Shown here: piece after piece, positions 1 to 7,552 of the stretch | How the letters are laid out: each line of letters opens with the position of its first letter | How positions within the stretch are numbered: position 1 is the stretch's first letter | Source of the DNA: Gammaproteobacteria bacterium | GTDB lineage: Bacteria; Pseudomonadota; Gammaproteobacteria; Chromatiales; Chromatiaceae | Reading direction: 5' to 3' | Length of the DNA: 11,273 nucleotides | NCBI GenBank assembly: GCA_030594925.1 | Contig: JAUVEG010000019.1 | Span: forward strand, 1 to 11,273 | Notes under the pieces: model-generated | The model's input: only the letters and a program-made list of their open reading frames with translations | Told to the model about the DNA's origin: nothing | Databases searched by the model: none | Made by a program: the position numbers and the translations under genes

Positions 1-2
1 CT

Positions 3-56
3 GGTTTTCTCTTTAGCCACGCACTGTTTGGGGCCATTTTCAGGTATGATGCTTAG
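3..56 (+). CDS. Possible C-terminal tail of an upstream gene (partial)
   Basis: From base 3 one frame reads 17 residues, ending in SHALFGAIFRYDA, and stops at TAG (54-56). That is 2-5 nt before the start of the next rightward gene, which is the spacing expected of operon neighbours. The residues are hydrophobic and aromatic and could end a membrane protein, but there are too few to assign a family. The frame starting at base 1 is also open, up to 78, but it would overlap the next gene. This is a guess from spacing alone. Confidence 0.3.
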   Translation, partial: GFLFSHALFGAIFRYDA

Positions 57-61
57 AAATG

Positions 62-283
62 ATGAAACTGATAGATAAGCTTCCGCTAACAGCACTTATC
101 CTCGTCGCACTTACGCTTGGGCTGGCGCCCTTCTCCCCGCAACCGCATATCGTGGAAAAACTGGGAATGCTGTTCGACGGCTCACTCTCCAGGCCGATCG
201 ATATTTTCGACCTGCTGCTTCATGGAGCGCCCTGGCTGTTACTCATATTAAAACTTTTTCGCCTGAGTTTCTCCCGCACCTGA
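62..283 (+). CDS. Small conserved membrane protein, function unknown
   Basis: This 73-residue protein has a hydrophobic N-terminal helix (about residues 8-24, ending in GLAPFSPQPH). A short polar stretch with the pattern RPIDIFDLLLHG follows, then a second hydrophobic segment (about 54-67) and a basic end. Similar 70-residue proteins with the 'KLIDKLPL...GLAPF.P.PH...RPIDIFDLLLHG' pattern are common in gammaproteobacteria. I recall them being labelled 'RND transporter', which cannot be right for a protein this small. ATG codons lie at 59 and 62; I chose 62 because relatives begin MK-L-DKLPL. The ribosome site is weak, so translation may be coupled to the gene ending at 56. It converges on hemN across an inverted repeat. 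Real gene: fairly sure. Function: unknown. Confidence 0.75.
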   Translation: MKLIDKLPLTALILVALTLGLAPFSPQPHIVEKLGMLFDGSLSRPIDIFDLLLHGAPWLLLILKLFRLSFSRT

Positions 284-303
284 GCTTTTCCCGCAGTTCC
301 TGA

Positions 304-372
304 AGATTGCCGCGCTGCGCTCGCAATGACAGGTGACGGTCATTGCGAGGAGCCTCGGCAACGCGGCAATCT
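304..372. repeat. Dispersed palindromic repeat, family A copy 1 (complete)
   Basis: The left arm (304-330) begins AGATTGCCGCG and ends CGCAATGAC. The right arm (339-372) begins GTCATTGCG and ends CGCGGCAATCT. The loop is 8 nt. The outer 11 and inner 9 bases pair exactly; the middle pairs imperfectly. The right arm ends on the last base of the hemN stop codon. A second complete copy lies at 10141-10211 and a half copy at 2118-2151. The hairpin sits between two convergent genes and could end both transcripts, although it lacks a U tract. Confidence 0.85.
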
Positions 373-1766
373 CAAATCACTTTTGAGAAGCGCTGCTCGC
401 CCTGAGGATTCAGATAGGCATCGAAGACCATGCAGATATTACGGATCAAAAAACGTCCTTTGGGCTCCACACTGATGCCGTGATCGCTGACCACAAGCAG
501 TCCGTCAGACTGCATCTGCTGAAGACGCTCTAACTCCCGCGCAAAATAGTCACTGAAACTGATCTCCCAGCGATCCGACAGGGATGAGAAGTCGAGGCGG
601 AAGTGGCAGATCAGACGGGTAATGACATCGCGGCGGATGAGATCATCCCGGTTCAGCTCAAGCCCGCGGTACACCGGCAGATGACCGCTGTCGATTGCGG
701 CGTAGTAGTCATCCAGGGTGCGCAGATTCTGCGAATAGCTGTTCCCGACCATACCGATCGAGGTGATGCCGATGCCGATCAGGTCACAGTGGCTGTGCGT
801 AGAGTAGCCCTGAAAATTGCGGTACAGCGTCCCCTCGCGCTGCGCCACCGCCAGTTCATCATCCGGGCGGGCGAAGTGATCCATGCCGATAAAGAGATAA
901 CCGGCCTGTTCCAGCTTCTCTGCAGTCATCTGCAGAATATCCAGCTTTTCAGAGGCCTCCGGCAACTCTTCGACATGAATGCGACGCTGCGGTTTGAACA
1001 GCTCGGGAAGATGGGCATAGTTGAAGATAGAGAGACGATCCGGCTGTGCCTCGAGAATGGCATCCAGGGTAGTGCGGAAACCCGCAACTGTCTGCCGCGG
1101 CAGTCCATAGATCAGGTCGACACTGACCGAGCGAAACCCCTCTGCGCGCGCTGCGTTGAGGACATTCTCCGTGATCTCGCGGGACTGCAGGCGATTGACG
1201 GCCTGCTGCACTTTCGGATCATAATCCTGCACACCAAGGCTCATGCGGTTGAAACCAATCTCCCGCAGCAGCTTGACGGTGTCGGCATCGGCCTCGCGCG
1301 GATCGATCTCAATCGAATATTCACCCCGATCGTCGTCCACTAACTGAAAAGCCTTCGCAGTTGCCTGCATCAGCTCGCGCATCTCTTCACCACTGAGAAA
1401 AGTCGGAGTGCCTCCACCCCAGTGCAGCTGCTCGACCGGGCGGCTGTTGTCAAACAGCTCTCCCTGCATGACGAGCTCTTTTTTCACTCGCTGCAGATAC
1501 TCTGCCGCCTTGCTGCGATCCTTGGTGGCAATTTTATTGCAGGCGCAATAGAAACAGATAGTGTCGCAGAAGGGAATGTGGAAATAGAGCGACAGCGGAT
1601 TGTCGCTGTCGTTCGACTTCCCGGCCACCTCCCGGTATTCAGCTTCGCCAAAGGCTTCATTGAATTTAACCGCTGTCGGATAGGAGGTGTAGCGTGGGCC
1701 GCTCTGGTCGTACTTTTTGATCAGATCGAGATCAAACACCAGTCGCTGTTGTGAGGCATCACTCAT
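372..1766 (-). CDS. hemN: Oxygen-independent coproporphyrinogen III oxidase (radical SAM)
   Basis: HemN decarboxylates two propionate side chains of coproporphyrinogen III to give protoporphyrinogen IX without oxygen, using S-adenosylmethionine and a 4Fe-4S cluster in the cytoplasm. The 464-residue protein has the radical SAM cysteines C67, C71 and C74, followed by C76. This CX3CX2CXC signature marks true HemN and not the HemW look-alikes. The SAM-binding GGGTPTF motif follows at about 110, and the N-terminal GPRYTSYPT motif is present. I chose the ATG at 1766 because relatives start just before the RYTSYP motif; an in-frame extension to 1802 is possible but would run deeper into the upstream gene. 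Its start overlaps that gene's stop by 8 nt (ATGAGTGA), so translation is probably coupled. I saw no FNR box just upstream of the pair. Confidence 0.96.
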   Translation of the reverse strand: MSDASQQRLVFDLDLIKKYDQSGPRYTSYPTAVKFNEAFGEAEYREVAGKSNDSDNPLSLYFHIPFCDTICFYCACNKIATKDRSKAAEYLQRVKKELVMQGELFDNSRPVEQLHWGGGTPTFLSGEEMRELMQATAKAFQLVDDDRGEYSIEIDPREADADTVKLLREIGFNRMSLGVQDYDPKVQQAVNRLQSREITENVLNAARAEGFRSVSVDLIYGLPRQTVAGFRTTLDAILEAQPDRLSIFNYAHLPELFKPQRRIHVEELPEASEKLDILQMTAEKLEQAGYLFIGMDHFARPDDELAVAQREGTLYRNFQGYSTHSHCDLIGIGITSIGMVGNSYSQNLRTLDDYYAAIDSGHLPVYRGLELNRDDLIRRDVITRLICHFRLDFSSLSDRWEISFSDYFARELERLQQMQSDGLLVVSDHGISVEPKGRFLIRNICMVFDAYLNPQGEQRFSKVI

Positions 1767-2079
1767 CTTCGTCAATCTCCAGCCCTTTACGGTGCGTCTC
1801 ATTGATCTGTTTTAACAGCAGATGAAACGGAATAATGTCTCCAAACTGGTGAACCAGCTCCATATACGGCAGATCCTCCCTGCCAAAGTGATAGACGCCG
1901 TCGCACATATCCTGGTAGATCTTGTTGATACTCTGTTCCAGCGGTTCCAGATAGACAGGAAAACGCGGCATCTCTTCTGCCTCGAACATCACGCACTCCC
2001 TCAGATCCTGCACCTCAAAACGCGCATTTTTGACCCACTCGATATACTCTTCTATACTTTTTGCCCGACGTAATACCAT
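1759..2079 (-). CDS. Conserved hypothetical protein coupled to hemN
   Basis: This 106-residue soluble protein has no signal peptide or membrane segment. It opens with a short helical stretch (SIEEYIEWVKNARFEVQDLRE, shown here only as about residues 8-28). A central part has aromatic and acidic residues, and the tail is acidic (GLEIDEDE). It has two cysteines and no metal-binding pattern. The ATG at 2079 has a strong ribosome site (GAGAGG, about 5 nt away). Its stop overlaps the hemN start by 8 nt, so the two are made from one message. I recall similar small proteins near hemN in other gammaproteobacteria under unhelpful labels such as 'GspF', but I cannot name the family. A role linked to haem synthesis is inferred from position only. 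Confidence 0.85.
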   Translation of the reverse strand: MVLRRAKSIEEYIEWVKNARFEVQDLRECVMFEAEEMPRFPVYLEPLEQSINKIYQDMCDGVYHFGREDLPYMELVHQFGDIIPFHLLLKQINETHRKGLEIDEDE

Positions 2080-2117
2080 TGTAACCTCTCAAATAACCCG
2101 TGCAGGTTTTCGACATT

Positions 2118-2151
2118 GTCATTGCGGGGAGGCTCCGCCAACGCAGCAATC
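2118..2151. repeat. Dispersed repeat, family A half copy inside the prmB 3' end
   Basis: One arm only: GTCATTGCGGGGAGGCTCCG followed by CCAACGCAGCAATC. It matches the right arm of the copy at 339-372 apart from a few substitutions. I saw no opposite arm within about 40 nt on either side. It lies inside the prmB reading frame and supplies the stop codon (TGA from CAATGAC on the minus strand) and the last ten residues. Confidence 0.75.
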
Positions 2152-3036
2152 CCGAAGCTGCTCCGCAGTCAGCAGAAACACACCGTCACCGCCCTTCTCG
2201 AAATCCAGCCACAAGAAGGGAATATCCGGGAAACGCGCCATCAGCAAATCCGCTGACGCCCCAACCTCGACGATGATGATACCACCTGGCGCAAGGAAAG
2301 GAGCCGCATCCTGTAAAATACGCGTGACGACGTCCATACCGTCACCACCCGCCTCCAAACCAATCTCCGGCTCATGCTGATACTCGGGCGGGAGCCCCTT
2401 GTATTCATCGCTGCTGACATAGGGAGGGTTGCTCACAATCAGGTCATACTGCCGCGGCGGCAGCTGATCAAACAGATCCGAGGCGATCACAGCAACGCGC
2501 TCATGCAGATGATGCTTATCAACGTTCGACTGCGCTACATGCAGCGCCGCCGCGGAGATATCGACTGCATCCACCTGCGCCTGAGGAAACGCATAGGCGC
2601 AGGCGATTGCAATACAGCCGCTGCCGCTGCAGAGATCAAGGATTGCATTCACATCTGACGCTTCCAGCCATGGTGAAAATTGCTCTCCGATTAACTCGGC
2701 AACGGGTGATCTCGGCACCAGCACATCCCTGCTGACGTCAAACTCAAGACCGGCAAACCATGCCTTGCCGGTCAGATAGGCTGCAGGAACACGCTCCTTG
2801 ATACGTCGCTGAAACAGCCCCAGAACCCGCATTTTCTCATCGTCGGTGAGATGTGCATCCAGATAACTTTGCGGCAGAGTGTGATCCAGGTGGAGCGCAT
2901 GCAGCACCAGTTGCAGCGCCTCATCCAGGGCATTGTCTGTGCCATGACCAAAAAAGAGTTGCGCCTCGTTGAACATGCTGGCGCCCCGGCGCACCAGGTC
3001 GCGCAGTGTTGTCAGGTTGTCGTCATCATGAATCAT
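2119..3036 (-). CDS. prmB: Ribosomal protein L3 N5-glutamine methyltransferase PrmB
   Basis: PrmB methylates a glutamine side chain of ribosomal protein L3 with S-adenosylmethionine. The 305-residue protein has the helical N-terminal domain with FGHGTDN and DEALQLVL. The SAM motif DLCSGSGCIAIACAYAFP starts at about 134, followed by DAVDIS. The catalytic SNPPYV motif has NPPY at 203-206. The close match to E. coli PrmB across these regions separates it from the release-factor enzyme PrmC. I chose the ATG at 3036, 8 nt from a GGTGA ribosome site; a TTG at 3051 is less likely. The start overlaps the upstream FimV-like gene by 11 nt. Unusually, the last ten residues (DCCVGGASPQ) are encoded by a dispersed repeat and differ from the E. 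coli end. Core intact, so probably active. Confidence 0.95.
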   Translation of the reverse strand: MIHDDDNLTTLRDLVRRGASMFNEAQLFFGHGTDNALDEALQLVLHALHLDHTLPQSYLDAHLTDDEKMRVLGLFQRRIKERVPAAYLTGKAWFAGLEFDVSRDVLVPRSPVAELIGEQFSPWLEASDVNAILDLCSGSGCIAIACAYAFPQAQVDAVDISAAALHVAQSNVDKHHLHERVAVIASDLFDQLPPRQYDLIVSNPPYVSSDEYKGLPPEYQHEPEIGLEAGGDGMDVVTRILQDAAPFLAPGGIIIVEVGASADLLMARFPDIPFLWLDFEKGGDGVFLLTAEQLRDCCVGGASPQ

Positions 3037-4195
3037 TTTTCGTTTCACCAAAATCCAGCTGCAACTGCATCTTCCTGAGTGCCAATTCTGCTTTACCGGC
3101 CCGTTTTACGGCGGCTCTTGTGGCATTTTCCGCCATCTCCACTCTCTCCTTCAACTGCTCTATCCTCTCATCAGGGAGAGCAGGGTTTTTCGCTGCAGCT
3201 TCCGCACTCAATTGCAGACCCAGCTCGACAGCATCCCGATTGATGATGCTCCACATATTGGCATGGCGCTGATAAAAGCCGCTTTCGAGCAATTTTTGAT
3301 GCTGGCGCAAAAACCCCTCCGGATCCTTCCGCACCCTAAAAAAACCCATCAACTGAAGCGCCTGTCGTGCTGCATCAGGAAAATCCCCGACCAACCGCTG
3401 CAGCAGTTCTTCGATATCATCATAGTTGAGATAATCATCCGGCAAATTGTACAACTGTGATTTGCGTCGATCATCCTGCGGAGCACTCTTCTCGCCCGTG
3501 GTTGCCGCACTTCCGCTTGTCGTGAGGCGCTGGCCGCTTCTGTTTATGCCGAATCGGAACAAGCCCCACATCAGAGAGATCAGCAACACTACAACGCTCA
3601 CGCCAATCCAGACATGGCTGCTGAAAATCAGGAAGCCTTCAGCAGCGGGAGTCTGCGGCGCTGTTATCCCGGCCTGCGTAATGCTATAAACTGCCGGCGC
3701 ATCCTCCTGCTTCGTGACCAGCGCCTGCGGTAATGAAGCACTATCATTGAATCCGGCTAAAGGAGAAGCCGCTGCAACAATATCAAGCTGCAGCAATAAC
3801 AGCTCCAGTCCATCGGAGGCTTCACGCAGGATCTCCTGTGTGGAGGGAACGTTCAGGGGAGTGGAAAATGCGACATGCCGCAGATCCCCATGTTCAAACA
3901 CAGCCGGGTTCAAAATCACCATTGCTGCAACGACCTGATCCAGGGTCGCTCCTGAAGGGCGCATGAGGAGTGCTGCTTGTTTTACAGCATCACTCACCGG
4001 GACACTGATGGGAGCAACTTCAGCAACGGGAGGCGCCTGACTCGTTCCATTTTCAGCACCAGACCCCGACTCAGCCTCAGAGGCCGTTTGTGATGGCGCG
4101 GAAGGTTGCACCGCCGGGCTGCTCTCTGCATGCAGCGATTGCACGGCCAACAGCAGCGCTATCTTCAACAGCAGGATGATAGATGCTCCCGCCAT
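3026..4195 (-). CDS. FimV-like membrane protein, function unknown
   Basis: This 389-residue protein starts with a signal-like segment (1-23, ending LHAES) and a Pro/Ser/Ala/Glu-rich linker (about 24-65). A region at about 66-123 follows (LLMRPSGATLDQVVAAMV, then NPAVFEHGDL). It resembles the degenerate LysM-like part of FimV, where 'RP...S..Q.M.A....NP.AF..GNI' is typical. One membrane helix lies at about 195-214. The cytoplasmic part has a helical block (about 255-325) and a C-terminal coiled coil (about 343-382). FimV organises cell poles and type IV pili; this protein is much shorter and lacks its long acidic repeats, so an equal function is not claimed. It starts 17 nt after the tyrS stop with a weak ribosome site, and overlaps prmB by 11 nt. 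Gene certain; family likely; function open. Confidence 0.82.
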   Translation of the reverse strand: MAGASIILLLKIALLLAVQSLHAESSPAVQPSAPSQTASEAESGSGAENGTSQAPPVAEVAPISVPVSDAVKQAALLMRPSGATLDQVVAAMVILNPAVFEHGDLRHVAFSTPLNVPSTQEILREASDGLELLLLQLDIVAAASPLAGFNDSASLPQALVTKQEDAPAVYSITQAGITAPQTPAAEGFLIFSSHVWIGVSVVVLLISLMWGLFRFGINRSGQRLTTSGSAATTGEKSAPQDDRRKSQLYNLPDDYLNYDDIEELLQRLVGDFPDAARQALQLMGFFRVRKDPEGFLRQHQKLLESGFYQRHANMWSIINRDAVELGLQLSAEAAAKNPALPDERIEQLKERVEMAENATRAAVKRAGKAELALRKMQLQLDFGETKNDS

Positions 4196-4212
4196 TTTAT
4201 GCAGAGACTCTC

Positions 4213-5421
4213 TTACGCAGAGGTCTCAAGGCTCACCCGTGCAAAACGCCGCTTCCCCACCTGGTAGACATGGGTTTCACCTGCCATGCACTGCAGGGAC
4301 CTGTCGCTGATGCGCTCTCCATCGATCTTCACAGCATTTTGCTTGATCATGCGCATCGCTTCACTCGTGCTCTGCACCAGGCCTGCATCGCGCAGCAGAT
4401 TGGCGATTCCAATGCTCTCTTCGCTGAGAGTGAACATTTTTTCAGGCATCTCATCAGGCATGGCCCCCTTCTGGAAACGCGCTATGAAATTTTCCTGCGC
4501 CTGCACGGCCGCCGCTTCATCATGAAAGCGCGCAATAATCTCCTGCGCCAGCAGAAACTTGATATCGCGGGGATTGGCGCCCTCATCGACCTGTTTCTGA
4601 AACGCCTGGATCTCATCCATGGGGCGAAAACTCAGCAGCTCGAAGTAACGCCACATCAAGGTATCGGAGATCGACATGATCTTGCCGAACATATCATCCG
4701 GGGCATCGGTGATACCGATATAGTTCCCCAGCGACTTGGACATCTTCTGCACACCGTCAAGCCCCTCGAGAATCGGCATGGTGATTACCACCTGCGGCTC
4801 CTGTCCCCGCTGCTCCTGCAGCTGCCTGCCAACCAGCAGGTTGAATTTCTGATCGGTTCCTCCGAGTTCGACATCCGCCTCGAGAACCACCGAGTCATAA
4901 CCCTGGATCAGCGGATAGAGGAATTCATGAACGGCAATGGGCTGACCGTTTTTATAGCGCTTGTGGAAGTCGTCACGCTCCAGCATGCGTGCCACCGTAT
5001 GACTTGCTGCCAGCTGCACCAGCTCAGCAGCCCCCATCTCACCCATCCACTCGGAGTTGAAAACCACGCGTGTTTTCTCTTCATCCAGGATCTTGAAAAT
5101 CTGCTCTTTGTAGCTGGCGGCATTATCCAGAACCTGCTCGCGTGTCAATGGTTGACGGGTGGCGCTCTTGCCGGTGGGGTCACCGATCATGCCGGTAAAA
5201 TCCCCGATAAGGAAAATCACCTCATGCCCCAGTTGCTGGAAAAGGCGCAATTTATTGATCAATACCGTATGACCAAGATGCAGGTCAGGTGCGGTCGGAT
5301 CAAACCCCGCCTTGATGCGCAGAGGCCTGCCCAGTTCCAGCTTTTTGATCAAGCCGTCTTCAAGCAGAATCTCCTCTGTGCCCCGCGAGATTAGTTCAAT
5401 TGCTTCCACTGTAGAAGTCAT
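4213..5421 (-). CDS. tyrS: Tyrosyl-tRNA synthetase
   Basis: TyrRS joins tyrosine to tRNA-Tyr at the cost of ATP. The 402-residue class I enzyme has the HIGH-type signature HLGH at 48-51 (after PTAPDL). The tyrosine-site segment is [13 protein letters not shown] (about 187-199) and the KMSKS loop is at 226-230. A C-terminal S4-type RNA-binding domain spans about 336-395 ([14 protein letters not shown]). The length and the exact KMSKS fit the TyrZ-like branch and not the E. coli TyrS branch (KFGKT), from memory. I chose the ATG at 5421 because AAGGG lies 6 nt before it; the adjacent GTG at 5424 is possible. It is first in the leftward array and diverges from the M23 gene. I saw no T-box, as expected in a proteobacterium. 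Confidence 0.97.
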   Translation of the reverse strand: MTSTVEAIELISRGTEEILLEDGLIKKLELGRPLRIKAGFDPTAPDLHLGHTVLINKLRLFQQLGHEVIFLIGDFTGMIGDPTGKSATRQPLTREQVLDNAASYKEQIFKILDEEKTRVVFNSEWMGEMGAAELVQLAASHTVARMLERDDFHKRYKNGQPIAVHEFLYPLIQGYDSVVLEADVELGGTDQKFNLLVGRQLQEQRGQEPQVVITMPILEGLDGVQKMSKSLGNYIGITDAPDDMFGKIMSISDTLMWRYFELLSFRPMDEIQAFQKQVDEGANPRDIKFLLAQEIIARFHDEAAAVQAQENFIARFQKGAMPDEMPEKMFTLSEESIGIANLLRDAGLVQSTSEAMRMIKQNAVKIDGERISDRSLQCMAGETHVYQVGKRRFARVSLETSA

Positions 5422-5494
5422 CACCTACCCTTGTCAGATTTTTATCAGATTACACATGATTCGAATCTGCGCAATCTACCTCAAATCAGTGTCG

Positions 5495-5524
5495 CTGTCA
5501 TTAGAAGGTGTTGCAGATTATAAT
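5495..5524 (+). promoter_or_regulatory. Predicted sigma-70 promoter for the M23 gene
   Basis: A perfect -10 hexamer TATAAT lies at 5519-5524. CTGTCA at 5495-5500 matches 4 of 6 bases of the -35 consensus, with an 18-nt spacer. The transcript would begin near 5531, about 38 nt before the ATG. The region 5422-5568 also has to hold the tyrS promoter on the other strand; only a weak candidate (TGTAAT at 5455-5450) is visible there. Confidence 0.5.
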
Positions 5525-5568
5525 TACCAGCCGTGATATCAATATAAAAATCCAAGGCTCTCGCCTGT

Positions 5569-6954
5569 ATGAAATCTTTTCTGACCGGTTTTTTCGCTGT
5601 CATTGTTCTCGCCGCACTGATTATCTGGCTACTGCCGGAGCATGACACTCACCCCGACAATGAGAGTATTGAGCTCCCATTTCAGGAACAGAGCGAAATT
5701 GCGCCTGAAACACCGGCTTCAGGAGTTGCTGATCAAGTTGATGAGTCAGATTTTCTAACTGACGACGAGGTGGCGGAGGAGATACCTCCCGGAGTTATTG
5801 AGTCCAAACCCCTGCTGGTCATCCACCAGGTGAGGGCCGGAGATACGCTGCTCGAAATATTCAATAAGCTCGGCATCGATAAAACGCTCTATCAGCGATT
5901 CATCCTGCTTGACAATAAATCCAAAAAACGACTGGCGCGGCTACGGCCCGGACAGATGCTCCACTTTCAGTTCTCCAAAGAGAACGAACTGGTTGAGATC
6001 ACCCATAATATCGACTCGAGGCACAGCACCAGCTATTTAATCAGCGATGATGATATTCAGGTCAACAAGCATGAGAAAGAGATGCAGGTAAAGATCGAAA
6101 CCGCCCATGGAACCATAGAGTCATCGCTCTTTAATGACGGAATACGCGCCGGTATGACAGAAAATCTGATTATCAAGATGGCAAAACTCTTCAGCTGGGA
6201 TATCGACTTCGGCAGTGAGATTAAAAAAGGCGACTATTTCGGCGTCATCTTTGAAGCACGCTATGTCGATGGCCAGCGTATTGGCACTGGCTCAATTCTT
6301 GCCGCAGAATTCATTAACGGCAAGAAAAAACACCGTGTCATCCGTTATGCCGACTCCCGGGACAAGGTCGATTATCTGGATCCACAAGGACGCAGCCGTC
6401 GCCAGCAGTTTATACGCACCCCGCTGAGCTTTACCCGCATCAGCTCTAAATTCACCGGTAGCCGCTGGCATCCTGTGCTGCGGCGCTGGCGTTCACACAA
6501 GGGAGTCGATTATGCAGCTCCAAGAGGAACGCCTGTGTGGGCAACCGCCGATGGCACGGTGAGCGTCATTGGCCGCCAGCGCGGCTATGGCAAGGTCATC
6601 TACATCAAACACGGCAAGTACACCACCGTCTATGGTCATCTTTCAGCTTTCAAGAGAGGGATGAAAAAAGGCAGGCAGGTACGTCAGAATGAAGTCATCG
6701 GCTATGTCGGATCGACGGGCCTTGCAACCGGGCCACATCTGCATTATGAGTTCCGCATCAACGGCAGGCATGTCAATCCACTCTCACACCGCCTTCCGAT
6801 TGCAGATGCGTTACGCAAAAATGATAAAAAATTCCGTTCTTTTGCTGGTCCTCTGCTGAAAACGCTGGACCGCCTCAAAGATGAGACCCTGCATAACTCC
6901 CCGACGGAAACAGCCTCCGGCAACACTCTGAATAAGGCTCCAGGTAAAACCTGA
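5569..6954 (+). CDS. mepM: Membrane-anchored M23 peptidoglycan endopeptidase (MepM/YebA type)
   Basis: Enzymes of this family cut peptide cross-links in peptidoglycan in the periplasm so that the wall can expand. The 461-residue protein has an N-terminal membrane anchor (about 4-22) and an acidic linker. An OapA/LysM-like wall-binding domain (about 83-150, with VRAGDTLLEIFNKLGI) and a Csd3-like second domain (about 170-275) come next. The M23 catalytic domain is at about 297-403. Its zinc ligands and catalytic residues are all present: H310 and D314 in SHKGVDYAAP, H357 in YGHLSA, and H390/H392 in GPHLHYEF. Length and order match E. coli MepM. The ATG at 5569 has a poor ribosome site. It diverges from tyrS as in Pseudomonas. 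Endopeptidase activity is inferred from intact motifs. Confidence 0.93.
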   Translation: MKSFLTGFFAVIVLAALIIWLLPEHDTHPDNESIELPFQEQSEIAPETPASGVADQVDESDFLTDDEVAEEIPPGVIESKPLLVIHQVRAGDTLLEIFNKLGIDKTLYQRFILLDNKSKKRLARLRPGQMLHFQFSKENELVEITHNIDSRHSTSYLISDDDIQVNKHEKEMQVKIETAHGTIESSLFNDGIRAGMTENLIIKMAKLFSWDIDFGSEIKKGDYFGVIFEARYVDGQRIGTGSILAAEFINGKKKHRVIRYADSRDKVDYLDPQGRSRRQQFIRTPLSFTRISSKFTGSRWHPVLRRWRSHKGVDYAAPRGTPVWATADGTVSVIGRQRGYGKVIYIKHGKYTTVYGHLSAFKRGMKKGRQVRQNEVIGYVGSTGLATGPHLHYEFRINGRHVNPLSHRLPIADALRKNDKKFRSFAGPLLKTLDRLKDETLHNSPTETASGNTLNKAPGKT

Positions 6955-7030
6955 AATGACGATGGACCATCACCAGTAATTTCTGCTGACCAACATCTTT
7001 GCAAATGAAGCAGCCTGTCAGATTTTTATC

Positions 7031-7081
7031 ACAGATGCACACAGATTTTTCCTTTATCCGTGTGCATCTCTCTCCATCTGT
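7031..7081. repeat. Hairpin repeat between mepM and erpA
   Basis: GATGCACACAGAT (7034-7046) pairs with ATCCGTGTGCATC (7056-7068): 12 of 13 bases pair around a 9-nt loop. An extra ACAGAT (7031-7036) is matched by ATCTGT (7076-7081). It lies between two convergent genes, so it may stop transcription from both sides; a T-rich stretch sits in the loop, not after the stem. The sequence is like the 'ACAGATGCACACAGAT' elements scattered through many bacterial genomes, so a dispersed repeat is equally likely. The rest of 6955-7132 shows no gene. Confidence 0.65.
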
Positions 7082-7132
7082 AGTTAAAAAGAGGGGACAA
7101 TGCTTAATCGGTAGACTGGCGTCTCTATCCCG

Positions 7133-7486
7133 TCAAACCGAAAATGACGAGCCACAGCCGCAGGTGGTGGATGCATTCGGATTGCGGATAACAAATTGTG
7201 CTCCCTGAAGTCCTTCTGTGTAATCGACTTCTGCCCCGCTCAGGTACTGAAAGCTCATTGGATCGATCAGCAGTTTGACGCCATCCGTCTCGACTTCTGT
7301 ATCTCCCTCTTTTACCTCTTCGTCAAAGGTAAAACCATACTGGAAGCCTGAACAGCCGCCGCCCTGTATATAGACGCGCAGCATCAGCCCCGGGTTACCC
7401 TCCTCCTCAATCAGAGAAGCGACTTTCGCTGCAGCAGCGCTGGTAAAAATCAGCGGGCTCTCCATTTGTATCTGTGCTTCTGCCAT
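7133..7486 (-). CDS. erpA: A-type iron-sulfur cluster insertion protein ErpA
   Basis: ErpA carries Fe-S clusters to apo-proteins, including isoprenoid-synthesis enzymes. The 117-residue protein has the three cluster cysteines of the A-type family: C45 in [10 protein letters not shown], and C109 and C111 in the C-terminal CGCGSSF. The segments [16 protein letters not shown] and [12 protein letters not shown] favour ErpA over IscA or SufA, which usually sit in isc or suf operons. No isc or suf gene is nearby. The ATG at 7486 has GGAG 10 nt upstream. A separate promoter and an IscR-like box lie about 40-70 nt upstream. The bactofilin gene ends 333 nt upstream, so erpA is probably transcribed on its own. 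Complete and ordinary in length. Confidence 0.96.
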   Translation of the reverse strand: MAEAQIQMESPLIFTSAAAAKVASLIEEEGNPGLMLRVYIQGGGCSGFQYGFTFDEEVKEGDTEVETDGVKLLIDPMSFQYLSGAEVDYTEGLQGAQFVIRNPNASTTCGCGSSFSV

Positions 7487-7523
7487 GTTCGTAATACTCC
7501 AAAAAAATCAAACTGATATGCTA

Positions 7524-7552
7524 ACTATCGCTTTTCCTACTATTTTAGTCAA
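7524..7552 (-). promoter_or_regulatory. Predicted sigma-70 promoter for erpA
   Basis: On the minus strand TTGACT (7552-7547, 5 of 6 to the -35 consensus) is followed after exactly 17 nt by GATAGT (7529-7524, 4 of 6 to the -10). The transcript would start near 7517, giving a leader of about 30 nt that contains the GGAG ribosome site. Confidence 0.6.

Noticed and set aside
304..372. Considered as a standard rho-independent terminator
   Set aside because: The stem is long and imperfect in the middle, has no U tract, and recurs elsewhere, so a dispersed repeat is the better description.
603..1343. Plus-strand open frame of 246 codons
   Set aside because: Antisense to hemN, with no family-like pattern; hemN is certain.
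4183..5394. Plus-strand open frame of 403 codons across tyrS
   Set aside because: It lies opposite tyrS, whose HLGH, KMSKS and S4 motifs are all clear. The predicted protein is rich in His, Gln and Leu and looks like a mirror frame.
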